Notes under the pieces: generated by a model
The model's database searches: none
Told to the model about the DNA's origin: nothing
What the model saw: only the letters and a program-made list of their open reading frames with translations
Made by a program: the position numbers and the translations under genes
Part shown: piece after piece, positions 43,002-51,236 of the stretch
Layout: each line of letters opens with the position of its first letter
Numbering within the stretch: position 1 is the first letter of the stretch
Assembly: GCA_964637345.1 (NCBI GenBank)
Contig: CAZWTD010000002.1
Span: 1 to 64,000, forward strand
Origin: CAZWTD01 sp964637345
GTDB lineage: Bacteria > Patescibacteriota > Patescibacteriia > HK-STAS-PATE-3
Length of the DNA stretch: 64,000 bases
Reading direction: 5' to 3'

Positions 43002-43706
43002 ATGGAGGAGTATCGCTTCTTTGAGGGAGAAGCGCTTCACTGGGTGACCGGACGGATTGAACGGTATTGCGCCTGGTATCGAATTCGGCGCCTACCTGAT
43101 GGCTCTGAAGAATGGACCCGCTGTCCTGGAATCACGTTCCTCGGACAAGCCTGCGCCCCCGTTCACCTGAACGCGGGCGCTTTTCGAAAAAAAAGAACCC
43201 GGAGGAGCGGAGCCCATGCAGGAATTCTGCAGTGGGATCCGTCCTCCGGGAAACGGCGACTCGTCGAGGCCTACCTCGGATTGGCAGTCGAGAGCCGCCC
43301 TGATAGGGGACCGACGCGGACTTACCGCGAGGGTTGGGAATGCGGCATTCCGCGTCGGTTCGAGTCCTTGGACAGATTTGAGCGGCTTCTCCCCGCAGAG
43401 TTCCTATCTCATATCCATCCGACTCGACAACAAAGAGCAGAAGGAGTCTACTCGGTTTTCGGTAACATGTCAAGGGCGGAAGAAACAATTCGTGGATTGT
43501 CTAGCCAATGGTATACTATCAATGGCTACTATGACGAAAGAATCGTTGCTCCGAAAACTCGAAAATCTCTTAGCTTGGCTGAGCCTACGGATCATTCGGA
43601 AATATCGTCCGGATATTATTGCCGTGACCGGCAGCGTTGGAAAGACCGGAACAAAGGATGCGATTTTTTGCGTCCTCGCTGGTTCGTTTGGCGTTCGGAA
43701 AAGTGA
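43002..43706 (+). CDS. Doubtful ORF, strong Shine-Dalgarno, runs through structured DNA into murF
   Basis: AAGGAGGT lies 5 nt before the ATG, a signal otherwise seen on the lineage-specific genes of this window. The first ~50 codons read like protein (EEYRFFEGEALHWVTGRIERYCAWYRIRRLPDGSEEW). From 43153 the frame passes through three strong hairpins and then overlaps murF by 176 nt, where it is probably not real. The true product may have been a short protein whose stop was lost, or the frame may be a remnant. Low confidence for the full length. Confidence 0.3.
   Translation: MEEYRFFEGEALHWVTGRIERYCAWYRIRRLPDGSEEWTRCPGITFLGQACAPVHLNAGAFRKKRTRRSGAHAGILQWDPSSGKRRLVEAYLGLAVESRPDRGPTRTYREGWECGIPRRFESLDRFERLLPAEFLSHIHPTRQQRAEGVYSVFGNMSRAEETIRGLSSQWYTINGYYDERIVAPKTRKSLSLAEPTDHSEISSGYYCRDRQRWKDRNKGCDFLRPRWFVWRSEK
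43153..43184 (+). terminator. Terminator-like hairpin inside the ftsI-murF gap
   Basis: GCGCCC-c-CGTTCA (43153-43165) pairs with TGAACG-c-GGGCGC (43168-43180), one C:C mismatch, followed by TTTTC. Confidence 0.6.
43198..43358 (+). repeat. Two further strong inverted repeats in the ftsI-murF gap
   Basis: The first is a 53-nt stem-loop: CCCGGAGGA (43198-43206) with TCCTCCGGG (43242-43250), with inner pairs CGGA/TCCG, CCCA/TGGG and TGCAG/CTGCA and loop GAATT. The second is CCGACGCGGA (43311-43320) with TCCGCGTCGG (43349-43358), which competes with a smaller hairpin GGAATG-CGG-CATTCC (43337-43351). Function unknown. Confidence 0.6.
43512..43517 (+). promoter_or_regulatory. -10 element before murF
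   Basis: TATACT at 43512-43517, with TTCGTG at 43489-43494 (17 bp). The ATG at 43531 is 13 nt away, and an in-frame ATG at 43522 only 4 nt. Confidence 0.5.
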
Positions 43707-44853
43707 AGGAAACTTAAACAATGAACTTGGTTTACCACTTTCGATTTTGGGTGAACGATCAGGCGGGCGGAATCCCTTCGCGTGGCTTCGTATCCTCGGG
43801 AAGGCCTTTCGTTTTCTCCTCCAGTCTCGGCCCTTTCCCGAACTGCTCATCCTTGAGATGGGAGCAGATCACCCCGGCGATCTCGAGCGCTTAACCCAGA
43901 TTGCTCGGCCGCGCGTGAGCGTGACCACGGCCGTCGCGCCGGTTCATACGGAATTTTTTTCCTCACTCGAGGCGCTCGCTGCAGAGAAGGCGACGCTCGC
44001 TCGGCGGACCGAGCCCGACGGATATACCATCTTGAACGCCGATGATCCGGTGGTCATCGGGTTCCGTGACAAAACGGATGCGCGGGTGCTTTCCTATGGC
44101 TTTTCGCCAGAAGCGGATCTTCGGGCAACTTCGTTTGACGTCATTCGTTCAACGAAGGAACATATTCCGAGCGGATTGCGCTTTATCTTATCGTATGAGG
44201 GAAAGCACGTTGAAGTAACGCTGCACGGAGCGCTTGGTCGTCCTGCAGTGAGCGCCGCCTTAGCCGGCGCAGCTGTTGGTATCGTTTACGGCCTTGAGTT
44301 GTCCGCAATAGCCGAAGCGCTCGGACATCTCCAAATGCCGAAAGGCCGCCTTCGACCGCTCCGAGGGATTAATCAGTCTTTGCTCATCGACGACACCTAC
44401 AACGCAAGCCCCCGCGCCGCAATCGCCGCACTGGATGTTTTGGGTGACCTGGCTGAAGCGCCCGCGTCCGATCGAGGAGCGAACTCCGGTCGGCGGATTG
44501 CCGTGTTTGGGAACATGGCCGAACTCGGGCATTTGAGCGAGGCGGGACATCAAGAGGTCGGGGAGCATGCTGCAAAAATCTGCGATCTCCTCATTACGGT
44601 CGGGGACCTCGCGAAGGGGATAGGCGCGGGCGCGGTTAAGGCGGGGTTCGCCGCGAAGCGCGTCGCGAGCTTTGAGGATCAAAGTTCGGCTCTACATCTT
44701 CTTCGTCAGGAAATTGGTCCGAAGGATCTCATCCTTATTAAAGGTTCTCAATCGGCTCGGATGGAAAAGCTGACCGCTGCGCTGCTTGAAAACCCGGCCG
44801 ACGCGCAACTCCATCTTGTGCGCCAAGGGCCGGAGTGGACGCGGCCGCATTGA
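43531..44853 (+). CDS. murF: UDP-N-acetylmuramoyl-tripeptide--D-alanyl-D-alanine ligase MurF
   Basis: 440 aa. P-loop AVTGSVGKTGTK (31-42). Central-domain motifs include EMGADHPGDL (about 108), VSVTTAVAPVHTEFF and LNADDP. The C-terminal ligase domain contains DDTYNASPRA, a MurF hallmark. It adds D-Ala-D-Ala to the UDP-MurNAc-tripeptide. Start at ATG 43531 (or 43522, three codons more) is supported by the TATACT just upstream. The frame open further upstream crosses hairpin DNA and is not used. It is separated from ftsI by about 555 nt. Confidence 0.93.
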   Translation: MTKESLLRKLENLLAWLSLRIIRKYRPDIIAVTGSVGKTGTKDAIFCVLAGSFGVRKSEGNLNNELGLPLSILGERSGGRNPFAWLRILGKAFRFLLQSRPFPELLILEMGADHPGDLERLTQIARPRVSVTTAVAPVHTEFFSSLEALAAEKATLARRTEPDGYTILNADDPVVIGFRDKTDARVLSYGFSPEADLRATSFDVIRSTKEHIPSGLRFILSYEGKHVEVTLHGALGRPAVSAALAGAAVGIVYGLELSAIAEALGHLQMPKGRLRPLRGINQSLLIDDTYNASPRAAIAALDVLGDLAEAPASDRGANSGRRIAVFGNMAELGHLSEAGHQEVGEHAAKICDLLITVGDLAKGIGAGAVKAGFAAKRVASFEDQSSALHLLRQEIGPKDLILIKGSQSARMEKLTAALLENPADAQLHLVRQGPEWTRPH

Positions 44854-44910
44854 CCGGATCCGGAGAAAAAGGTAAAATAAGAGCGCCGTCGGAGAAAAAC
44901 GCGACGGCGC
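44850..44910 (+). promoter_or_regulatory. Promoter and 5' hairpin of the 44921 operon
   Basis: -35 TTGACC (44850-44855, overlapping the murF stop), 17 bp, -10 TAAAAT (44873-44878). The expected transcript begins almost exactly at an 8-bp hairpin, GCGCCGTC (44883-44890) with GACGGCGC (44903-44910). A hairpin at the 5' end often protects mRNA. Confidence 0.65.
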
Positions 44911-44920
44911 AAAAAATAGC

Positions 44921-45931
44921 ATGAAACGCCCCCGCGTCCTCCTCCTCATCGCCGGCGGAACCTCCCTTTCTCCAAAGGAAAGCACGAAGGCGCCGGTTCA
45001 ATCAGCTCGCGACGTCCCGGCCTGGATGCGCGAGCTTCAAGAGCTTCTCATCGTCGCTGATCTCGACCCACTTTTTCTTTCCGCCGGGAGTCCGGACGGA
45101 CTTCAGTCGGACCTTTGGGAACGCATCGGGAAAATCGTTGAACGCGAGTATACATCCTACGACGGCTTTGTCCTTACGCACGACATTGAGTCAATTCATT
45201 ATTCGGCCCCGGCGCTTGCGCTTGCGTTTGAAGGAATTGGAAAGCCTTTTGTCCTTACGGCGTCGCCCTATGACCTGATGCGCCGGAGTGTCCCGAAGTC
45301 GATTCAGTCGATTTTCCAGGAGTACCGCGGTTTCGGCAATAAAGACAATCTCTTGAATGCGCTCCACGTCGCGGTCGGGGATCTCGCGGAAACCTGCCTC
45401 GTCTTTGGTAACCAAATCCATCGAGCGATCGAAGTTGAGCCGAGCCGAGAACCAAGCTTGAATTACTTTAGCTCGCTAACCGGCGAGCTCATCGGTAAAG
45501 TCGACTTCGGTCTAAAGTTGTTTGCGCCGGTACGTCGTCGGTCAGGAAAGCCTTTCCCGGTTCGTGCGAAGTATGATGCGCGGCTTACGGTTCTCGATAT
45601 TCATCACGGAGCTTCGACCACGCAGCTGCTCGGCCTTATTCGCTCGAAGCCGAACGCCGTTTTCGTCGAGCTTGATGAGCTCATGACGCTCCCGAAAGAA
45701 ATCGGAAAAGCCTTAACCGAGCTCCAGAAGTCCGGAGTTCCGGTTTTTCTTCACCGGGAGCACGGCGAACTTGAGCCACGGCTGCCCCTCCTGCGCCTGC
45801 CCGGAATTCCGTATCATACCGCTTTCGTCCTCGCGATGTGGATGCTTGGCCAAACGCACGCTCTGCCGAAGCTTCGGCAACTACTTGAGGCAAAGCTCGC
45901 GCTTACGAAGCTGAAAGGAGCGCGATTATGA
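44921..45931 (+). CDS. Asparaginase/GatD-fold protein lacking the catalytic Thr-Asp pair
   Basis: 336 aa. Start AGGTSLSPKE (11-20) matches the first Thr loop of type I asparaginases. YDGFVLTHDIESIHYSAPALALAFEGIGKPFVLT (80-113) lines up with …DGIVITHGTDTMEYTA…KPVVLTGA, but the catalytic T-D of HGTDT is I-E here (THDIES, 86-91). The C-terminal half also follows the fold (LTVLDIHHGASTTQLLGLI…). The enzyme may be inactive or act on another substrate. ATGA overlap with the next gene. Confidence 0.7.
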   Translation: MKRPRVLLLIAGGTSLSPKESTKAPVQSARDVPAWMRELQELLIVADLDPLFLSAGSPDGLQSDLWERIGKIVEREYTSYDGFVLTHDIESIHYSAPALALAFEGIGKPFVLTASPYDLMRRSVPKSIQSIFQEYRGFGNKDNLLNALHVAVGDLAETCLVFGNQIHRAIEVEPSREPSLNYFSSLTGELIGKVDFGLKLFAPVRRRSGKPFPVRAKYDARLTVLDIHHGASTTQLLGLIRSKPNAVFVELDELMTLPKEIGKALTELQKSGVPVFLHREHGELEPRLPLLRLPGIPYHTAFVLAMWMLGQTHALPKLRQLLEAKLALTKLKGARL

Positions 45932-46554
45932 TTCGCGCGTATTTTTACGGTCCGCCCACCGACACTTCTCGTTTGCGCGAGAGCTATCAGCTTATCCGGC
46001 GCATTGTGAAGCAGGCTGGAATTGCGTTGTCGTCGAATACGCAATCACCCGAGGCTGATCTTGATCCAGAAGAAACTCGTCTCGTCGAATCGCGTGGCGG
46101 AAGTCTTCTCGATATGATGAACGCGATTATTATCGAAGGCTCGACCGCTGACCCGGAGGTTGGGTATTTACTCGCCTATGCGGTCGCACAAAAACGCCCA
46201 ACGCTTTTTTTGGCCGAGAAGGGTAGCAGCGGACGGCAAATCCTTCGCTATCTTGATGAGCGGAAAATTCCGAAAGTGTGCCAGATTCGGACCTATGGAC
46301 CGAAGAATCTCGAATGGATTCTTACGGAGTTTTTAAAAACGCTTGGCGAAGGAGAGGTAAAAGAAATTCCTCGGATTAAGTTTACGCTTCGCATTACGCC
46401 GACAATTGAAGAGTATCTCGACTGGAAAACGCGGAATACGAAAACGAAAAAAGCGGATTATCTTCGAGAGGAGATTGATCATATTATTCAGAAGGACGAC
46501 GCTTTCCAAGCGCACTTGGAACGGAAGCGCCGTCGCTCACTCGAAACGCCATGA
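45928..46554 (+). CDS. Nucleoside 2-deoxyribosyltransferase-like protein with C-terminal helical extension
   Basis: 208 aa. Residues 1-130 resemble the nucleoside deoxyribosyltransferase/TIR-like fold: AYFYGPPTDTSR at the start, MMNAIIIEGSTADPEVGYLLAYAVAQKRPTLFL (about 65-97) with an acidic residue pair and an aliphatic strand. Residues 145-195 (IKFTLRITPTIEEYLDWKTRN…ADYLREEIDHII) look like a ribbon-helix-helix or similar dimerisation element. Both neighbours overlap by ATGA. Substrate unknown. Confidence 0.6.
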   Translation: MIRAYFYGPPTDTSRLRESYQLIRRIVKQAGIALSSNTQSPEADLDPEETRLVESRGGSLLDMMNAIIIEGSTADPEVGYLLAYAVAQKRPTLFLAEKGSSGRQILRYLDERKIPKVCQIRTYGPKNLEWILTEFLKTLGEGEVKEIPRIKFTLRITPTIEEYLDWKTRNTKTKKADYLREEIDHIIQKDDAFQAHLERKRRRSLETP

Positions 46555-48227
46555 AAACTCGAATACGTGGTATTCTCGTCGCGCTCATCCTCAGCTGCGG
46601 AATCACTTCCGGCGCAGCCGCAAAATCATGGTCCTACGCTTCGTGGGATGTCTTGGCGACGATTGAGCCCGATTCGAGCGTCACGATTGAAGAAACGCAG
46701 ACTTTTACGTTTTCAGGCGATTACTCTTGGGTGAATCGAACAATCCCAAAGACTAAGGGTATTTGGTTTGATGCGGTTGAGGTTCGGGACGGTTCCGGGC
46801 AACGGCTTTCCGAAGAAGATGTCGATATTTCGAACGGGGGGAGCGATCTGAGCATCACAGTGCATTTTCCGAAGCTCCCAACTGATGCTGAAGAAACAAA
46901 AACCTGGACTTTCGTCTACCGAGCTCACAACGCGCTCGGGGATTTTTCGGATTACGATGAATTCTACTGGAACGCGGTCGGCGACGAACGCGAGGTTTCG
47001 GTTGAGCGGGCTCAAGTTCGGGTTCGTCTCCCCGGTGGCTATACGAGCGATCAAATCCAACAGCGTCTGCTCGTTGGGCCGCAAGGCTCGACAACCGAAC
47101 AGTCAGGATTCTCCTTTACCGCGCCGGCGGAAGCGCAGTTTAGCGCCGAGTCGATCGCTCCCGGAGAATTTATGACCATTGTTCTTGGCTGGCCGAAGGG
47201 AGCGGTTATCCATCAGATCGTCGAAGAGCCGAAAAGTGCCTGGGATAAGGTATGGACCTGGCTCCTCTGGCCCTATCTTCTTTCCCCGATAGCAGTTTTC
47301 GCCTGGCTCATTAGGCGCTGGAAAAAGAGCGGTCGGGATCCAAAAGGAGCTTCAACGATTATTGCGCAGTATGACCCGCCAGACGGTCAGCCGCCTGCTG
47401 TTGTTGGAACACTAGTGGATGAACGCGTTGATCAGCGCGATATCACGGCAACGATTATCGACCTCGCTGTTCGAGGCTTCCTTACCGTTCGGGAGACGAA
47501 AAAGACCGGAATCTTCGGCGGTACAGAGTACACTTTCGAAAAGAAAAGGGCTGCAAATGATCCCACGCTCCGGCGCTTTGAGACCTTGTTCTTGGATGCC
47601 TTCTTTCATAGCCGGAACCAAGTTGAGCTCAGCGATCTGAAAAATACTTTTTACAAAAAGTTGAAGGAGATAAAGGAGGCAGTCTACGAAGAAACAACGA
47701 AGGCTGGATATTTTGAAGTTAACCCAGAGAAGGCGCGCAGTCGCTATTTGATTGCGGCGCTCGTATTCGGCTTTATCGGCTTTTTTGGGCTTTTCGTTCT
47801 TCTTGCTTGGGCCGCGCTGTTGTTGATCTTTGCGTTTATCATGCCGCGTCGAACGCCGAAAGGGGTAGCGGCTAAAGAGTGGGCGCTTGGCTTTAAACTC
47901 TATCTTCACCGGGCCGAACGCTATCGGGTGAAAGCAATGACGCCTGAAACCTTCGAGCATTACCTGCCGCACGCGATGATCTTCGGGGTTGAGAAAGAGT
48001 GGGCCGAACGCTTTAGTGGCATTCTCAAAACCCCGCCGTCTTGGTACACGACAAATGATCCGAGTTTCCACTTTTCTTCGGTGTTGTTTGCGAGTCACCT
48101 CGCGTCCGCAATGAACACGACCGTTGCGCGAACACTTGCCTCATCCCCGTCCTCAAGTTCTGGTTTTAGCGGCGGGGGCGGATTTTCCGGCGGCGGGGGA
48201 GGCGGCGGGGGCGGGGGAGCTGGATAG
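46551..48227 (+). CDS. DUF2207-domain membrane protein with glycine-rich C-terminus
   Basis: 558 aa. Signal peptide (1-24). The extracytoplasmic DUF2207 domain covers about 28-215 (…SWVNRTIPKTKGIWFDAVEVRDGSG…). Membrane helices lie near 238-258 and 400-430, with a cytoplasmic domain between (…DPPDGQPPAVVGTLVDERVDQRDITATIIDLAVRGFLTVRE…). The tail is Ser-rich then GGGGFSGGGGG type. ATGA overlap with the previous gene. Role unknown; the family is widely assumed to be envelope-related. Confidence 0.85.
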   Translation: MKTRIRGILVALILSCGITSGAAAKSWSYASWDVLATIEPDSSVTIEETQTFTFSGDYSWVNRTIPKTKGIWFDAVEVRDGSGQRLSEEDVDISNGGSDLSITVHFPKLPTDAEETKTWTFVYRAHNALGDFSDYDEFYWNAVGDEREVSVERAQVRVRLPGGYTSDQIQQRLLVGPQGSTTEQSGFSFTAPAEAQFSAESIAPGEFMTIVLGWPKGAVIHQIVEEPKSAWDKVWTWLLWPYLLSPIAVFAWLIRRWKKSGRDPKGASTIIAQYDPPDGQPPAVVGTLVDERVDQRDITATIIDLAVRGFLTVRETKKTGIFGGTEYTFEKKRAANDPTLRRFETLFLDAFFHSRNQVELSDLKNTFYKKLKEIKEAVYEETTKAGYFEVNPEKARSRYLIAALVFGFIGFFGLFVLLAWAALLLIFAFIMPRRTPKGVAAKEWALGFKLYLHRAERYRVKAMTPETFEHYLPHAMIFGVEKEWAERFSGILKTPPSWYTTNDPSFHFSSVLFASHLASAMNTTVARTLASSPSSSSGFSGGGGFSGGGGGGGGGGAG

Positions 48228-48587
48228 CGAAGACCCCCGGACGAGTCTCCAAGCAAAAGCGAAGGTAAGGGCCTCACGTCGTGAGGTGGGCAACGGCGCC
48301 GCGAGGTTGGTTTCGACCGTAGTCGAGAGAGGACAAGGTGTCCATCCCCAGACGGTCTAACCGTCATCGTGTTGCCGAATCCCGTAGAGATTTTTGAATC
48401 CTTACCTTTTGCCAGCCCGGAGTCCGTCCAGGGGTCATCCAAAGAACGTCAACAAGCACGTAACCGATAAAAAGGAGTCTACACTCCCTCGAAAAAAAAG
48501 CAAGGGTGTGGAGTGGATAACTCGACTGGTACATTTTCTGTCTCGCGGTAGAATATCAGTATTAGCCTACTCATTACGGGAAAGCAT
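48228..48587 (+). ncRNA. Candidate structured RNA between two membrane-protein genes
   Basis: A 360-bp gap without a credible gene. Outer stem AAGGTAAGG (48262-48270) with CCTTACCTT (48400-48408). Inner long-range stem GGCAAC (48289-48294) with GTTGCC (48371-48376). Local hairpins CCTCAC-GTC-GTGAGG (48272-48286), TCGAC-CGTA-GTCGA, GGACA-AGG-TGTCC (48331-48343) and GACGGT-CTA-ACCGTC (48351-48365). The pairs nest without crossing. It matches no RNA family I know; P RNA, SRP and tmRNA landmarks are absent. Promoter not identified, strand assumed. Confidence 0.4.
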
Positions 48588-49034
48588 ATGGATCAAAATG
48601 GAAGGGTATTAAAGCGTTCAAAGGATAATCGCGTTGTTGGGGGTGTTTGTGGCGGACTGTCCGCGTATTTTGACGTGGATGTTACGCTGTTGCGTATCGT
48701 TGCGGTTGTGTTAGCGTTTGCGGACGGCGTAGGGATTCTTCTCTACCTCATTCTTTGGATTGTGGTGCCTGAAGAAGGGTCGGATTCCTCGGCGAAGACC
48801 GGAGAACGGGTAAAGAGTTTTGTTTCTGAAGTCGGTACGCAGGCTGAGACTATTATGGAAGGCGGGTCTCGCGGTTCGGGGTTCCGCAACCTTCTGGGAC
48901 TTTGTATTGTCGTGATCGGTCTTCTTGCCTTAGCTCGTGAGTTCTTCCCAGCAACGTGGTTCGACTGGGATCTTCTGTGGCCAATACTTCTCATTTTCAT
49001 TGGGGTATATATTCTTCGTAAGCGAAAAATCTAA
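48588..49034 (+). CDS. PspC-domain envelope protein
   Basis: 148 aa. Residues 1-60 are a PspC domain (GRVLKRSKDNRVVGGVCGGLSAYFDVDVTLLRIVAVVLAFA…GILLYLILWIVVPEE), then a linker, and two C-terminal helices of the DUF5668/LiaF-TM type (LLWPILLIFIGVYIL). Membrane stress sensor family. The stop is one base from the start of the following LiaF-like gene; together they look like an envelope-stress pair. TAGAAT at 48549-48554 may be the -10. Confidence 0.88.
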   Translation: MDQNGRVLKRSKDNRVVGGVCGGLSAYFDVDVTLLRIVAVVLAFADGVGILLYLILWIVVPEEGSDSSAKTGERVKSFVSEVGTQAETIMEGGSRGSGFRNLLGLCIVVIGLLALAREFFPATWFDWDLLWPILLIFIGVYILRKRKI

Positions 49035-49035
49035 T

Positions 49036-50049
49036 ATGGACCAAGCTCATCTTCAGCCTGACACTCCTTTGAACAGTACGCCGAAACCCGAATCGCCTCA
49101 GCCTCCACAAGAGACACCTCCGGTGAAGTCGGGAGCAGTTCAGGAAGTCCATCATTATCATCACGATAAAAAAGGTGGCTTTAGTCTTGCCCGTTTGCTG
49201 TTCGGGGGGATTCTGATTCTCATTGGCATCGCGTATCTTGGAAATTCCTTTGGCTGGTTTTCGGTAAACGTCGACTTCTGGCAGCTTTGGCCCATCCTCA
49301 TCGTTTTCCTTGGACTCTCGATTCTCTCCCGGCACGGCTGGGTTGCCTGGGTAGTCGGTTCGCTCGTCACGCTCATCGTCTTAGGTGGTGTTGCATACGC
49401 AATCTTCGTCGGCTTCCCGGTTCGCGATTTATCGTCTGAGACCATCTCGGTTGATCGGTCGACCGAGGTAAGCGAGGCGAAAATCAATATCGCGACTGGA
49501 GCGGGAGAGCTAACGTTGCGCGGCGGTTCAGACAAGCTCGCCGACGGGACCTTCACCTCGAACGTTACCACGCTCACGAAAAGCGAAACGATTAGAGAGA
49601 CGGTGCAAGAGCTTGACCTTGAGATGCGCGGCCAGTGGCGCGGTTTTGGCTCAACCCGGAATGAGTTGTCGCTCAACCTGACGAAGGATCTTCCGATCGA
49701 CCTTTCGATTGATTCTGGTGCGATGGATATGGAGCTTGATTTGGCTGAGGTCGTCGTGAAGCGTTTAAGCATCGACACCGGAGCCTCGAGCCTCGATCTC
49801 GTTCTCGGCGATCGCGCGGATCAAAGCGACATCCTCGTGAAGGCCGGGGCGAGCGCTGTAACAATCGCCGTTCCCCGCAGTGCGGGCGTACGTTTGACCA
49901 TCGACGCCGGGCTGACCTCGAAAACCTTTGAAGATTTTACGCGAGTCGACGAGAACGTTTACGAATCGGATGGGTATGCCGAAGCGGCGAAGAAAATCGA
50001 TATCGAGCTTGACCTCGGCGTTTCGAGCTTGACGGTAAACTGGCGCTAA
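49036..50049 (+). CDS. LiaF-like protein: membrane helices plus beta-helical adhesin-like domain
   Basis: 337 aa. Disordered Pro-rich N-terminus (1-45), then a His-rich stretch (VHHYHHDKK), DUF5668-type helices (55-120: RLLFGGILILIGIAYLGNSFGWFSVN…LLWPILIVFLGLSIL), and a C-terminal beta-rich domain (about 140-337) with repeating short strands (…IDLSIDSGAMDMELDLAEVVVKRLSIDTGASSLDL…), like the LiaF/DUF2154 and toast-rack folds. Functions with the preceding PspC protein in membrane stress by context. Confidence 0.82.
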   Translation: MDQAHLQPDTPLNSTPKPESPQPPQETPPVKSGAVQEVHHYHHDKKGGFSLARLLFGGILILIGIAYLGNSFGWFSVNVDFWQLWPILIVFLGLSILSRHGWVAWVVGSLVTLIVLGGVAYAIFVGFPVRDLSSETISVDRSTEVSEAKINIATGAGELTLRGGSDKLADGTFTSNVTTLTKSETIRETVQELDLEMRGQWRGFGSTRNELSLNLTKDLPIDLSIDSGAMDMELDLAEVVVKRLSIDTGASSLDLVLGDRADQSDILVKAGASAVTIAVPRSAGVRLTIDAGLTSKTFEDFTRVDENVYESDGYAEAAKKIDIELDLGVSSLTVNWR

Positions 50050-50056
50050 CCCGTAT

Positions 50057-50075
50057 GCGCAAGTGAAGCTTGCGC
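50057..50075. repeat. REP-like hairpin, left flank of the RAYT gene
   Basis: GCGCAAG-TGAAG-CTTGCGC. The same arm sequence recurs at 50618-50636, on the other side of the transposase gene. Confidence 0.6.
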
Positions 50076-50084
50076 GAGATTCCG

Positions 50085-50564
50085 TCACTGCAGATTATCA
50101 ACGATAATTCCTCGGGGAGTTCCCGTCAGGCGCTGTTGTGCTGATGACCAGGGATATTCCTCGGGTCGCTGACAAAGTCCGGCGCGAACTGGATTAAGAT
50201 GGATGTAGGTTGCTTTCACCCTGTAATCTTCTGATCCTCGAATTCCATGATCGTAGTACTCGCGTTGAAATACTCGTCCCGAGCTATTGTTGAGTTCATG
50301 AAATCGCCGTGCGAAGCTGCTGTGGATTGCTTGCATTAAGTGGCCGAGCGATTCCCTCTGTGCGGGTAGTACGATGGCGTGATAATGGTCAGGCATGAGG
50401 ACATATTCAAAAACGACAAAGTGGTATTTTGCCCTTTGTTCGTTGATTATGTGTTCCATGGATCGGGCAAAAACAGGATCAAGGAACCATTGTTTTCGAT
50501 AGAGAAAATTGACCGTGACAAAAAACGGTATAGTGTGTATCCGGAGACGTTTTCGGGTCCACAT
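50085..50564 (-). CDS. REP-associated tyrosine transposase (RAYT, Y1/IS200-like)
   Basis: 159 aa, complete. HUH motif in VLMPDHYHAIVLP (H60, H62), then SFARRFHELNNSSGRVFQREYYDHGIR, and the catalytic Tyr in KATYIHLNPVRAGL (Y120). This Y1 single-strand nuclease family acts on REP hairpins; here GCGCAAGC hairpins flank the gene at 50057 and 50618. It is a single domestic-type copy, not an IS with paired ends. Sits between the LiaF-like gene and the YgjP gene. Confidence 0.92.
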   Translation of the reverse strand: MWTRKRLRIHTIPFFVTVNFLYRKQWFLDPVFARSMEHIINEQRAKYHFVVFEYVLMPDHYHAIVLPAQRESLGHLMQAIHSSFARRFHELNNSSGRVFQREYYDHGIRGSEDYRVKATYIHLNPVRAGLCQRPEEYPWSSAQQRLTGTPRGIIVDNLQ

Positions 50565-50617
50565 GGAGATGCTCCCGCCACCTTTGTCGACGCATATGGT
50601 ACCATACTATTACGCGA

Positions 50618-50636
50618 GCGCAAGCTTTGCTTGCGC
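50618..50636. repeat. REP-like hairpin, right flank of the RAYT gene
   Basis: GCGCAAGC-TTT-GCTTGCGC, 8-bp arms, 25 nt before the YgjP start. Confidence 0.6.
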
Positions 50637-50660
50637 TTACGCTGAATGGAAGCTTGAAGT

Positions 50661-51230
50661 ATGGACGACCACGTTATCATCGTCGCTGGCGACCGGATAC
50701 CCTATCGGGTTCGGATGAGTCCTTTGGCGCGAAGGATGACGCTCCGGGTGAAACCCGGCGGGGAAGTGATCGTGACTGTTCCGCGTCGCTTTGGTCAGCG
50801 GCCATTAGAGCCCTTCCTCCGACGGCAGGCTAACTGGTTACGCGCGACGGTGTTAAAGCTGCGCGCAATTCCGGTCCAGTCAAAAACCGAGGTTCGACGC
50901 GACTACCTCAAGCATCGCGAAGAGGCGAGACGTTTTGTTGAACACCGGCTCGCCTTCTACCGGCACATCTACGGATATGATCACGGCCGCATTTCCATTC
51001 GCAATCAAGAAACGCGCTGGGGGAGCTGTTCGCGATCCGGCAACCTAAGCTTTAACTATCGGATTGTGAAACTACCGCTTGAACTGGCGGATTACATTAT
51101 CGTGCATGAGCTGTGTCATCGGGAGGAACTGAACCACTCTTCAAGGTTTTGGGCGCTGGTTGCAAAAGCCATTCCGAATCATCGAGCCTTACGACGGCGA
51201 CTCAATCAACTTCAGCTCGCGTTCGAGTAA
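50661..51230 (+). CDS. YgjP-like M48-related metallopeptidase
   Basis: 189 aa. HELCHREELNHSSRFW (149-164) supplies the HExxH zinc site (H149, E150, H153) and the downstream conserved H159/F/W. RWGSCSRSGNLSFNYRIVKLP (119-139) is a second family block. Soluble, no signal peptide. Substrate unknown. Followed by a terminator whose right arm contains the stop codon of the convergent gene. Confidence 0.88.
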   Translation: MDDHVIIVAGDRIPYRVRMSPLARRMTLRVKPGGEVIVTVPRRFGQRPLEPFLRRQANWLRATVLKLRAIPVQSKTEVRRDYLKHREEARRFVEHRLAFYRHIYGYDHGRISIRNQETRWGSCSRSGNLSFNYRIVKLPLELADYIIVHELCHREELNHSSRFWALVAKAIPNHRALRRRLNQLQLAFE

Positions 51231-51236
51231 ACGAAG

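Noticed and set aside
43349..43372. tRNA-like GGTTCGAGTCC (T-arm consensus) upstream of murF
   Set aside because: The bases around the loop do not form a 5-bp T stem, and no acceptor or anticodon arm can be drawn.
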